Counted from the first letter of the stretch, positions 1 through 5,630 are shown. The stretch: DNA of 5,999 nucleotides from Saprospirales bacterium (GCA_947461165.1 CANHJR010000087.1:1-5999); one strand, 5' to 3'. Made by a program: numbers and translations. The notes: generated by a model from the letters alone, not told the origin.

Positions 1-127
1 TCCTCGTTTCAAAATGAATTATTTGAATACCATTACGTCCAAATTGACCCAATATTTCTTGAATATTTTTTTCTTGATTCGCTCCATTTCTTGAAGAGAG
101 GTTAAATGCCAATACAAGAGTTCTCAT
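1..127 (-). CDS. 5' end of an unrecognised gene, cut by the window edge
   Basis: The minus strand is open from an ATG at 127-125 to the first base of the window, giving 42 codons beginning MRTLVLAFNLSSRNG. An in-frame TGA at 158-160 (plus-strand tca) and the absence of any other ATG between it and 127 make this the only reasonable start. The ATG overlaps the stop of the upstream GNAT remnant as ATGA, so translation is probably coupled. The opening reads as a hydrophobic beta strand, then a loop (N-x-S-S-R-N-G), then an amphipathic helix, as in many Rossmann-like folds. A diacylglycerol/lipid-kinase-like start is one weak possibility. I do not recognise the family and assign no function. It would be the third gene of a leftward operon that starts with the biotin carrier. 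Confidence 0.6.
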   Translation of the reverse strand, partial: MRTLVLAFNLSSRNGANQEKNIQEILGQFGRNGIQIIHFETR

Positions 128-314
128 CCTTCGATTTGGATTTCCTTGCCCAAAATATCAAAAGCGTTCAAGGACATCCATTTGATATCTAGTAAGTCAT
201 ATTCTTCGCGAATCATCGAGCGATTTTTTTTAGTAAAGGAGCATCACTTGGTTGATAACATCTTAATACAAGTCTCTCCGTTTCTATCCGGTAGGTCTTT
301 GCCAGATTTTTCAT
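124..314 (-). pseudogene. GNAT N-acetyltransferase remnant with internal deletion
   Basis: An ATG at 314-312, overlapping the biotin carrier's TGA as ATGA, opens a 33-residue frame that contains YRIETERLVLRCYQPSDAPL. This is the typical first strand of RimJ/RimL-type GNAT acetyltransferases (Acetyltransf_3: TERLxLRxxxxxDA). It stops at a TGA at 215-213. A second frame starts at the overlapping ATG 216-214 and runs 30 residues (REEYDLLDIKWMSLNAFDIL, then GKEIQIEG) to the TGA at 126-124. From memory this resembles the C-terminal tail of the same subfamily (REEY...AFDxLGxxI). About 120 middle codons, including the acetyl-CoA-binding motif, would then be missing, with the scar near 213-225. The N-terminal call is firm and the C-terminal one is inference. 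The two frames are offset, so no intact enzyme can be made. Confidence 0.65.
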
Positions 315-799
315 TCAAATTCAATTAGGAGCTGGTTTTTTTCGATAGCAAGTCCTTTTTGAATACAAATTTTTTTCACCTTGCCTTCGCCAGAAGCTTT
401 GATTACATTTTCCATTTTCATAGCTTCTAGGAGCAATAAGCGATCTCCCGCTTTTACCTCATCCCCTGGACCTACAAACCAATCCACAACCAATCCTGGC
501 ATCGGTGCTTTCAATACGGTCAGTTTGGAAGAAGCAGACGTATCTATTCCCATTTTTTCAAGCAATAGATCTATTTCATTGCTAATGGTCGCCTCGGTGC
601 TCACACCATCTATGGTCAGGTGAATAGTTTTTGTTGCCCTATCGACATGGTGTATAGCAATCTCATGGCTTCGATTGTTATAGATTACACTGTAAAAGTC
701 ATTCCCAAGAGGGCGAACATCCATATTCTTAGTATATTCTTCAATTGCTTGCGCATCAAAAGTCTTCGCTTCGTTTTGGCTTAATTGTATTCTTATCAT
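311..799 (-). CDS. Biotin carboxyl carrier protein (acyl-CoA carboxylase subunit)
   Basis: This 162-residue protein carries the biotinyl domain of an acyl-CoA carboxylase, most likely acetyl-/propionyl-CoA carboxylase, shuttling carboxyl groups from the biotin carboxylase to the carboxyltransferase in the cytoplasm. The C-terminal third (about 93-162) is a complete biotinyl domain: KAPMPGL at 97-103, then EAMKMEN with the biotin-accepting lysine at 128, then the closing strand KNQLLIEFE. The N-terminal part matches the linker/BT-like region of the ~160-residue Bacteroidota form. I chose the ATG at 799 because the protein then begins MIRIQL, like relatives; the frame extends upstream to 967 but that part looks non-coding. 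A purine-rich AGAAGAAG lies just upstream. Its TGA overlaps the next start (ATGA), so it heads a leftward operon. The partner carboxylase subunits are not in the window. Confidence 0.93.
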   Translation of the reverse strand: MIRIQLSQNEAKTFDAQAIEEYTKNMDVRPLGNDFYSVIYNNRSHEIAIHHVDRATKTIHLTIDGVSTEATISNEIDLLLEKMGIDTSASSKLTVLKAPMPGLVVDWFVGPGDEVKAGDRLLLLEAMKMENVIKASGEGKVKKICIQKGLAIEKNQLLIEFE

Positions 800-882
800 T
801 TTGGCTTCTTCTAGAAAGTAAAAGTACGAAATGAGCATTAAAATAATCGAGCAATTTTCACCTAAAGCGATGATTATTTTCA

Positions 883-895
883 ATGCGAATCGCAT
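883..895. promoter_or_regulatory. 13-nt palindrome in the biotin-carrier leader
   Basis: ATGCGA-A-TCGCAT is a perfect inverted repeat with 6-bp arms around one base. It lies about 85-97 bases upstream of the biotin carrier start, just downstream of the nearer candidate minus-strand promoter, so it falls in the likely 5' leader. It could be an operator or a small hairpin. No regulator is recognised for it. Confidence 0.35.
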
Positions 896-918
896 GTGAC
901 CAATAAAAAATCTAATTT

Positions 919-926
919 CAAAAGTA
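919..926 (-). promoter_or_regulatory. Candidate -7 box for the biotin carrier operon
   Basis: On the minus strand this reads TACTTTTG, an exact match to the Bacteroidota primary-sigma -7 consensus TAnnTTTG. It would place the transcript start roughly 110 bases upstream of the ATG at 799. I see no convincing TTTG -33 element at the usual 19-21 base spacing, so this is only a candidate. Confidence 0.3.
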
Positions 927-990
927 TTTTGATGAAATGTTTGACTAGAAATTGACAGTGCAAACAAGATTCAGAAGAAATAATCCCGAC

Positions 991-998
991 CAAATCTA
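991..998 (-). promoter_or_regulatory. Second candidate minus-strand -7 box
   Basis: The minus strand reads TAGATTTG, another exact TAnnTTTG. A transcript from here would have a leader of about 185 bases before the biotin carrier. The perfect palindrome at 1002-1013 sits directly upstream, in the -7/-33 spacer, where a bound protein would block polymerase. No clear -33 box is seen. Confidence 0.3.
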
Positions 999-1001
999 GG
1001 C

Positions 1002-1013
1002 ATCTCATGAGAT
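1002..1013. promoter_or_regulatory. Perfect 12-bp palindrome, putative operator
   Basis: ATCTCATGAGAT is a perfect palindrome in the short divergent region. It lies 26 bases upstream of the plus-strand -7 box (1040-1047), at roughly -40 to -50 of that promoter, and immediately upstream of the minus-strand box at 991-998. A near copy, CATCTCATTAGA, occurs at 1061-1072, exactly 60 bases from the matching bases of the first (1001-1012) and inside the first codons of the following gene. The placement suits a dimeric regulator controlling both directions. The role is inferred. Confidence 0.4.
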
Positions 1014-1039
1014 TTTCCTCGGTTCCATAAAAAAATCCT

Positions 1040-1047
1040 TACCTTTG
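1040..1047 (+). promoter_or_regulatory. Promoter -7 box for the five-gene operon
   Basis: TACCTTTG matches the Bacteroidota -7 consensus TAnnTTTG exactly and ends only seven bases before the ATG at 1055. If it is used, transcription starts within a few bases of the start codon and the mRNA is leaderless or nearly so. The -33 region (about 1013-1020) has only a T-rich stretch and no perfect TTTG. Confidence 0.5.
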
Positions 1048-1054
1048 ATTTTTA

Positions 1055-2323
1055 ATGAAACATCTCATTAGAAACGTCCTCGTTTTGGACAAGAAATCAC
1101 CTCATTATCAGCACCGTCTTGACATCTTAGTAGTCAGTGGTCTCATCGCAGAAATAGGAGTCAAATTGACTGCTCCAACCAAATGCGAGATTATAGAAGG
1201 TAAGAACCTAATAATCAGTACAGCTTTTATAGATCTGCATGCACAGTCTGGAGAACCAAATAATTCGGAAGCAGAATCGCTATCCTCACTTTCAGAAACT
1301 GCGGTTCAGGGAGGATTCGCCTATATTTGCCATCAGCCTTCTGAGCGAGCAGAGATTGAAAATAAGGCTTCGGTTGCATATATACAGCAAATCAATTCCA
1401 AATTACCTATTCGAATTCTTCCAATAGGTGCTATCACCAGGCATGATAACTCCCAGCAATTGGCTTCGCTTCTCGAAATGTCTAGGGAAGGCGCAGTCGC
1501 TTTTTCTTCTGGTGATCATCATAGTATGGATCTGGATATTCTCTCCAACGCCATACAATATGCCAAAGGTTTTGGTGGCAAACTAATGGTACATCCTGAG
1601 AAGAAAAAACTCTCCAAAAACGGACAGATCAATCAAGGAAAGATGTCCCTAACAATGGGCTATAAAGGAATACCGCAGGAAGCAGAATCCATAGCTATTA
1701 GTGAGATTATTGATATCGCTAGCTACCATCAACAACCTATCCTTATCCTCAATGTGACTTCATCAGATGGACTAGATCGGATTCGTCGTGCGAATAAAAA
1801 TGGTCAACAAATTATAGGGTCTACATCTTCATTGCATCTAGCATTGAACGAAAATATGCTATCAGAGTATGACACCAATTTCAAGCTGAATCCACCACTT
1901 CGAAGTGAAAAGGAAGTTAAAAAACTTCGCAAGGCGGTTCTTGATGGAGATATTCATATCGTATATTCTCAACATATTCCTAGAACCATTGAAGAAAAAA
2001 GACTTGAATTTGATCAGGCAGAAGTAGGAGCTATCAATGCTCAAACGTCCTTTTTGGCGCTCTTGGATGCTCTTGGTCAGGATCAAATCGAAAGATGCAT
2101 TGAGGTCTGCTCCACAAATCCTGCAAACTATTTAAACATAGACTTGCCGACATTGGAATTGAACGCCACAGGGGCATTTACGATCATAGATCTAGGAGAT
2201 ACAACAGATTGGACAAAAGAGAGAAATCGATCCCGCAGCCATAATTCACCTTTTTTTGGAAGAACATTCTCCGCTACAATCAAGGGAGTTGTCGCGCACA
2301 ATACACAAGCCTTTTTTGCCTAA
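1055..2323 (+). CDS. Dihydroorotase-like protein, probably non-catalytic
   Basis: This 422-residue protein has the full length and order of the amidohydrolase-fold dihydroorotase family: an N-terminal beta segment (RNVLVLDKKSP), a TIM barrel with GAVAF at 146-150, NPPLR at 279-283 and CSTNPANYL at 352-360, and a C-terminal SPFFG at 398-402. The active site is degraded. The DxHxH metal motif is D60-L-H-A-Q64, so the second His is gone. The carboxylate after VAF is serine (FSSGD, 150-154). The His of the HxxxT strand is Asn233 (LNVTS). The catalytic Asp of SDH is Gln306 (SQH). His180 remains. Bacteroidota commonly carry such a divergent paralogue besides a true PyrC. A structural or regulatory role like PyrX, which supports aspartate transcarbamoylase, is possible but unproven. 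Database labels of 'dihydroorotase' should not be read as activity. It heads the operon, 12 bases before the next gene. Confidence 0.85.
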   Translation: MKHLIRNVLVLDKKSPHYQHRLDILVVSGLIAEIGVKLTAPTKCEIIEGKNLIISTAFIDLHAQSGEPNNSEAESLSSLSETAVQGGFAYICHQPSERAEIENKASVAYIQQINSKLPIRILPIGAITRHDNSQQLASLLEMSREGAVAFSSGDHHSMDLDILSNAIQYAKGFGGKLMVHPEKKKLSKNGQINQGKMSLTMGYKGIPQEAESIAISEIIDIASYHQQPILILNVTSSDGLDRIRRANKNGQQIIGSTSSLHLALNENMLSEYDTNFKLNPPLRSEKEVKKLRKAVLDGDIHIVYSQHIPRTIEEKRLEFDQAEVGAINAQTSFLALLDALGQDQIERCIEVCSTNPANYLNIDLPTLELNATGAFTIIDLGDTTDWTKERNRSRSHNSPFFGRTFSATIKGVVAHNTQAFFA

Positions 2324-2335
2324 TTTCAAGTTAAT

Positions 2336-2743
2336 ATGAAACCATCTATTCTTTCAGGTTTGTTTTTTGGGGCTATCAATTTGGTGACAAATGTTTTTGT
2401 TGTTCTTCCGCTCAAAGCCCAAATGGTAGGCGTTATTTTGGGTTCGGGACTGCTGTTTTTCAATTCATTGTTTGCAGTTTTATTTACCAAAAAGCATAAT
2501 CAATATCAACTGACATGGAATCAAGGGATGAAGGCTTCTGTGCAGGCAGGAATTATTCAAAGTTTGTTTTATTTCTTGTCCATTGTTTTAATTCAAAAGG
2601 TATTCTCGCCAGGATTTTTTCCGGAATTGGTTTCTTTTGGTCAGTATTTACCGATACTAAGTATTAATATCATTCTATTTTCCGTTTTTAGTTTTATTTT
2701 TGGGTTTATAACCAGTAGTCTTCTGCATAATCAACGTCAATGA
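2336..2743 (+). CDS. DUF4199-like four-helix membrane protein
   Basis: This 135-residue protein is very hydrophobic, with four predicted membrane helices at about 5-25, 30-51, 68-90 and 104-130. Short polar loops lie between them, including KKHNQYQLTWNQG (52-64) before helix 3. The layout resembles DUF4199 proteins, in which a polar segment with a conserved Gly precedes the third helix, although it is shorter than the usual 160-180 residues. In Bacteroidota these often stand directly before a GT2 glycosyltransferase, as here: its TGA and the next ATG overlap (ATGA). A supporting role in lipid-linked sugar transfer or flipping is inference. The assignment rests on layout and context more than on sharp motifs. 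No ribosome binding site is visible. Confidence 0.7.
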   Translation: MKPSILSGLFFGAINLVTNVFVVLPLKAQMVGVILGSGLLFFNSLFAVLFTKKHNQYQLTWNQGMKASVQAGIIQSLFYFLSIVLIQKVFSPGFFPELVSFGQYLPILSINIILFSVFSFIFGFITSSLLHNQRQ

Positions 2744-3687
2744 ATCTATCGCTCGTCATACCTCTTTATAATGAAGATGAAAGCCTTTCAGAGCTTATCG
2801 AATGGATTGCCCGAGTGGTCCAAAAAATGTCCATTAGCTACGAGGTCATATTTGTAGATGATGGAAGCAAGGATCAATCCTGGTCAGTGATTCAAGATTT
2901 ATCAGCAAAGTATCCCGAAGTTCATGGAATCAAGTTTCAAAGAAACTATGGCAAGTCTGCAGCGCTGCACGAAGGATTTCGAAAAGCGACAGGCGATGTC
3001 ATTATTACAATGGATGCGGACTTGCAAGATAGTCCTGATGAGATCCCTGAATTATATCGAATGATAGTAGAGGAGAAGCTAGATTTGGTGTCAGGCTGGA
3101 AACAGAAGCGGCATGATCCACTTTCCAAAACGATTCCAACAAAGCTATACAATTGGGCTGCTAGAAAAATGAGCGGGGTCTATTTGCACGATTTTAACTG
3201 CGGACTCAAAGCCTACAATAGCAAGGTCATCAAATCTATCGAAGTCTATGGAGAGATGCATCGGTATATACCTATTATGGCAAAGCGAGCGGGTTTTGTC
3301 AAAATCAAAGAAAAAGTAGTCCAGCATCAAGCTCGAAAATACGGAGTCACCAAATTTGGAATTGAACGGTTCTTGTTTGGGTTCTTAGACCTGATGTCTA
3401 TCACCTTTGTCTCTAGATTTAGCAAAAGCCCAATGCATTTTTTTGGCACACTAGGATTCTTCATGTCTATACTTGGATTGATTATCGCAGCATTTATTGG
3501 GTATCAAAAATGGGCAGTTCTTCAGGTTGGTCAGCAGGCACCTCTTGTGGTCAATAATCCTTTCTTCTATATGGCACTGACTTTGATGGTTTTAGGATCA
3601 CAAATGTTTTTGGCAGGATTTTTAGGCGAATTGATATCTAGATCGTCCTCAGATCGCAATAAATATCAAATTGAAGCTGAAATATAA
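2740..3687 (+). CDS. GT2 glycosyltransferase, polyprenyl-phosphate type
   Basis: This 315-residue enzyme has a cytoplasmic GT-A domain (about 1-225) and two C-terminal membrane helices (about 233-255 and 275-297), the layout of GtrB/ArnC/DPM1-like transferases that move a sugar from a nucleotide donor to polyprenyl phosphate. Visible motifs are SLVIPLYNE at 4-12, VDDGS at 39-43 for nucleotide binding, the metal-binding DAD at 92-94 within MDADLQDSPDE, FNCGLKAY at 152-159, HRYIP at 174-178, and RKYGVTKFG at 199-207 before the membrane part. The product would be a polyprenyl-phosphate hexose or similar used on the outer face for cell-envelope glycans, glycolipids or protein glycosylation. The sugar cannot be told from the sequence. 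It is translationally coupled to the DUF4199-like gene and followed three bases later by coaB. Confidence 0.93.
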   Translation: MNLSLVIPLYNEDESLSELIEWIARVVQKMSISYEVIFVDDGSKDQSWSVIQDLSAKYPEVHGIKFQRNYGKSAALHEGFRKATGDVIITMDADLQDSPDEIPELYRMIVEEKLDLVSGWKQKRHDPLSKTIPTKLYNWAARKMSGVYLHDFNCGLKAYNSKVIKSIEVYGEMHRYIPIMAKRAGFVKIKEKVVQHQARKYGVTKFGIERFLFGFLDLMSITFVSRFSKSPMHFFGTLGFFMSILGLIIAAFIGYQKWAVLQVGQQAPLVVNNPFFYMALTLMVLGSQMFLAGFLGELISRSSSDRNKYQIEAEI

Positions 3688-3690
3688 ACT

Positions 3691-4344
3691 ATGAACCTGG
3701 AAGGCAAGATATGCGTCATCACTGCCGGTCCAACATACGAGGCCATAGATCCTGTGCGTTTTATAGGGAATCGGTCTAGCGGTCGAATGGGTATCGAATT
3801 AGCAGAATTTGTAGGTCATCGCGGTGCTCAGGTCATACTTGTTCTAGGACCATCTTCTATCAAAATCAATAATTCTGAGCATATTCGAGTGATACGAGTT
3901 GAGACCGCAGAACAAATGTATCAGGCTGTTTCAGAGTATTCAGACGCTATGGATATCGGTATATTCGCTGCAGCCGTATCGGACTATAGACCTGCAGTCA
4001 TTGCTGGACAAAAAATAAAGAAATCGGGTGATACAATGACTATTGAATTGATAAAAAACAAGGATATATTAGCAGAGGTCGGCAAGCGAAAAAAACCAAA
4101 TCAAATTTTAGTAGGATTCGCACTAGAAACCAACGATGAAATAGAGCATGCCAAGTCAAAGCTAGATCGAAAGAACCTAGATATGATCGTCATGAATAGT
4201 CTTCGAGACGAAGGTGCAGGTTTTCAGCATCTCACCAATAAAGTGACCATTCTAGATAGGCACAATAATATTCAAAAATTTGAGTTAAAAACCAAACGCG
4301 AGGTGGCCCATGATATCGTACAATACATCGAAGATAAATTTTAA
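3691..4344 (+). CDS. coaB: Phosphopantothenate-cysteine ligase, stand-alone CoaB
   Basis: CoaB joins 4'-phosphopantothenate to L-cysteine, in bacteria usually with CTP, giving 4'-phosphopantothenoylcysteine for coenzyme A synthesis in the cytoplasm. The 217 residues match the whole C-terminal half of bifunctional CoaBC: TAGPTYEAIDPVRFIGN at 11-27, the RSSGRMG loop at 28-34 (R23 and N27 match the E. coli R206/N210 pair by spacing), AAAVSDYRP at 93-101, the KIKK lysine motif at 108-111, NKDIL at 123-127 and GFALET at 142-147. Nothing essential in the ligase appears missing. Bacteroidota usually have a ~400-residue CoaBC; here the flavin-dependent decarboxylase half (CoaC) is absent and the glycosyltransferase ends three bases upstream. 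The ATG at 3691 sits right at the domain boundary, which supports a genuine monofunctional protein. CoaC must be elsewhere. The stop abuts the next start. Confidence 0.92.
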   Translation: MNLEGKICVITAGPTYEAIDPVRFIGNRSSGRMGIELAEFVGHRGAQVILVLGPSSIKINNSEHIRVIRVETAEQMYQAVSEYSDAMDIGIFAAAVSDYRPAVIAGQKIKKSGDTMTIELIKNKDILAEVGKRKKPNQILVGFALETNDEIEHAKSKLDRKNLDMIVMNSLRDEGAGFQHLTNKVTILDRHNNIQKFELKTKREVAHDIVQYIEDKF

Positions 4345-5247
4345 GTGAAAATTTTCATACTCCTATTATTTTGTTTAACATTTCGGCTTCAATCTCAAGA
4401 ATTGAATTGTCGTGTTATGATCAATCAGACAGGAAATACAACTTCTGTGCCGCCGTCTGTATTTAAAAATTTAGAAAGGGCGATATCAGAATTTCTCAAC
4501 AATCGGAAGTGGACAGATGAAACGATCGCAATTCATCAGAAAATCAACTGTAATCTCACGATCAATATCATGAGTGTGGTCAAACAAGACGTGTATACCG
4601 CTGACCTTGTCGTTCAGTCCGAGCGGCCAGTCTTCAATACCACGATGAATACGCCAATTCTAAGACATCCAGATCGAGGTATTCCGTTTGAATATCAAGA
4701 GAACCAACCTTTGGACTTTTCTGAGCAGGTTTTTTTCAGCAATTTGACATCAATCCTTGGGTTCTATGCGCATCTGATCATCGCCATGGACAATGAAACA
4801 TTTGGATTGAAGGGTGGTCAAGCAGAGTTTGAAAAATGTCAGAACATAGCAAACTTGGTTCCTGTTAATCATTCTATTGGCGGTCAACCGGCAACAGGCT
4901 GGACAGCTGCAGAGGCACAGGACATCAAAGGACAACGAACGCGAATAGGACTCTTGCTCGAGCATCTCAAATCTAGTTTAGAACCATATCGCTCTGCTAT
5001 CTACAAATACCATACTCAGGGATTGGATATGATGGAAGGATCTCCTGAGAAAGCGACTGAGAATATTGAGAAAGCGATAGAGGATATCGGAAACAATTAT
5101 AACAATCACTACCTATATAAACATTTTGTAGGAGCTAAAGCAGAAGAAATTATGGGTGCATTCAAATCTTCACCTGCTGCTAAGAAAACTAAAATCAAGG
5201 ATATTCTGCTTCGTATCGAGCCGAATGTGGCGGATAGGTTGAAGTAG
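4345..5247 (+). CDS. DUF4835 (PorD-type) secreted protein
   Basis: This 300-residue protein starts with GTG directly after the coaB stop. That start is favoured because it gives a signal peptide (MKIFILLLFCLTFRLQSQ, cleavage near 18/19); the next ATG, at 4417, would remove it. The mature part opens ELNCRV and keeps the family pattern: FLNNRKWT at 51-58, then a segment around HPDRGIPFEYQENQPLDF, SNLTSILGFYAHLIIAMD (about 132-149), TFGLKGGQAEF, and a helical C-terminus with YKYHTQGLDMM and DILLRIEPN. Cys22 is not in a lipobox, so a periplasmic or outer-membrane location is likelier than a lipoprotein. The family is unique to Bacteroidota, usually sits between coaBC and recN, and is named in some databases as the type IX secretion protein PorD (from memory). 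Its biochemical role is unknown to me. No recN follows here. Confidence 0.88.
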   Translation: MKIFILLLFCLTFRLQSQELNCRVMINQTGNTTSVPPSVFKNLERAISEFLNNRKWTDETIAIHQKINCNLTINIMSVVKQDVYTADLVVQSERPVFNTTMNTPILRHPDRGIPFEYQENQPLDFSEQVFFSNLTSILGFYAHLIIAMDNETFGLKGGQAEFEKCQNIANLVPVNHSIGGQPATGWTAAEAQDIKGQRTRIGLLLEHLKSSLEPYRSAIYKYHTQGLDMMEGSPEKATENIEKAIEDIGNNYNNHYLYKHFVGAKAEEIMGAFKSSPAAKKTKIKDILLRIEPNVADRLK

Positions 5248-5288
5248 TGAGATACGTTTTAATTTAGGTGTATTTTTCCCTTTTTAGT

Positions 5289-5447
5289 GGGGTTATTCAT
5301 AACAAAACTTTAAAACCCATATCTTTAAATAATGAATGATCGCCCTCCATTTTTTACCGGCATTTGTTTGGAATGGGAGAAACTTATGAGATCAGACAGG
5401 TTTGAAGACATTAGTGGTAATATAGTCGGTTTTTGCTGAATAACACC
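5289..5447. repeat. Imperfect inverted repeats around the transposase relic
   Basis: The left arm (5289-5308) reads GGGGTTATTCATAACAAAAC. The right arm (5429-5447), read on the other strand, is GGTGTTATTCAGCAAAAAC; they agree at about 17 of 20 positions with small gaps. The left arm itself holds the short palindrome GTTAT-TC-ATAAC. REP-associated transposases act on such palindromic ends, but the right arm lies inside the former coding sequence, so chance resemblance is a real alternative. Confidence 0.25.
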
Positions 5448-5466
5448 AGTAAGAGGAAATTTTTTT
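5332..5466 (+). pseudogene. N-terminal relic of a Y1 / REP-associated transposase
   Basis: An ATG at 5332 opens 35 codons, including PPFFTGICLEWEKLMRSDRF then EDISGNIVGFC, to a TGA at 5437-5439. From memory this follows the N-terminus of a Bacteroidota group of IS200-like, Y1 (HUH) single-strand transposases of the RAYT type: FFTATxLxWxxLLKxDxxKDIIxxSLxFL. Reading on in the -1 frame from the T run at 5430-5434 gives FLLNNTSKRKFF, which fits the expected next helix, then a TGA at 5466-5468 at a second T run. The catalytic HxH motif (usually in MPNHIH) and tyrosine are absent. The piece is therefore a frameshifted, truncated relic without activity. It lies 84 bases after the operon end. The family call is based on remembered pattern only. 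Confidence 0.5.
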
Positions 5467-5598
5467 GACCTTAGTTCTTGTGTAAAATTCATTTTTCTGT
5501 GTTTTTTGGTTCAACACAAGTATCGGTTAATTTAGACTTTACACATTTTTTGGACAGTATCTTCGCGATTGAGTAGCAAGATATTCTATACAGGGCAT

Positions 5599-5630
5599 AA
5601 AAAAAAGCAGCTTTCGGATACGCTGCTTTT
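5599..5630 (-). terminator. Rho-independent terminator for the minus-strand gene at right
   Basis: On the minus strand, AAAAGCAGC (5630-5622), a 10-base loop and GCTGCTTTT (5611-5603) form a 9-bp stem, and the second arm runs on to give eight T in a row (5606-5599). That is a classic intrinsic terminator for leftward transcription, ending the gene whose stop is at 5790-5792, about 160 bases upstream. Rightward, only four T follow the stem, so it would work poorly for the plus-strand operon. Confidence 0.85.

Noticed and set aside
1..127. Calling the left partial gene a diacylglycerol/lipid kinase
   Set aside because: Only 42 residues are visible and the glycine-rich nucleotide motif that would decide it lies outside the window.
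146..328. Plus-strand frame of 60 codons from a TTG
   Set aside because: It runs antisense to the GNAT remnant and the end of the biotin carrier, starts with TTG and has no recognisable content.
381..623. Plus-strand frame antisense to the biotin carrier
   Set aside because: It is the mirror of the conserved biotinyl domain and has no independent support.
800..967. N-terminal extension of the biotin carrier to an upstream ATG at 967
   Set aside because: The added 56 residues look unlike the family, and the ATG at 799 gives the normal start and length. The candidate promoters also fall inside the extension.
1862..2086. Minus-strand frame within the dihydroorotase-like gene
   Set aside because: It is a shadow of a clearly conserved plus-strand protein; the frames at 1239-1427, 2946-3152, 3145-3330 and 4750-4965 were rejected for the same reason.
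5325..5411. Minus-strand 28-codon frame beginning MSSNLSDL
   Set aside because: It is antisense to the transposase relic and too short to support.
5477..5520. Inverted arms CTTGTGT / ACACAAG as a hairpin
   Set aside because: Only seven pairs with a 30-base loop, and an alternative pairing GTGTAAA / TTTACAC (5480-5486 with 5538-5544) is equally good, so neither is convincing.
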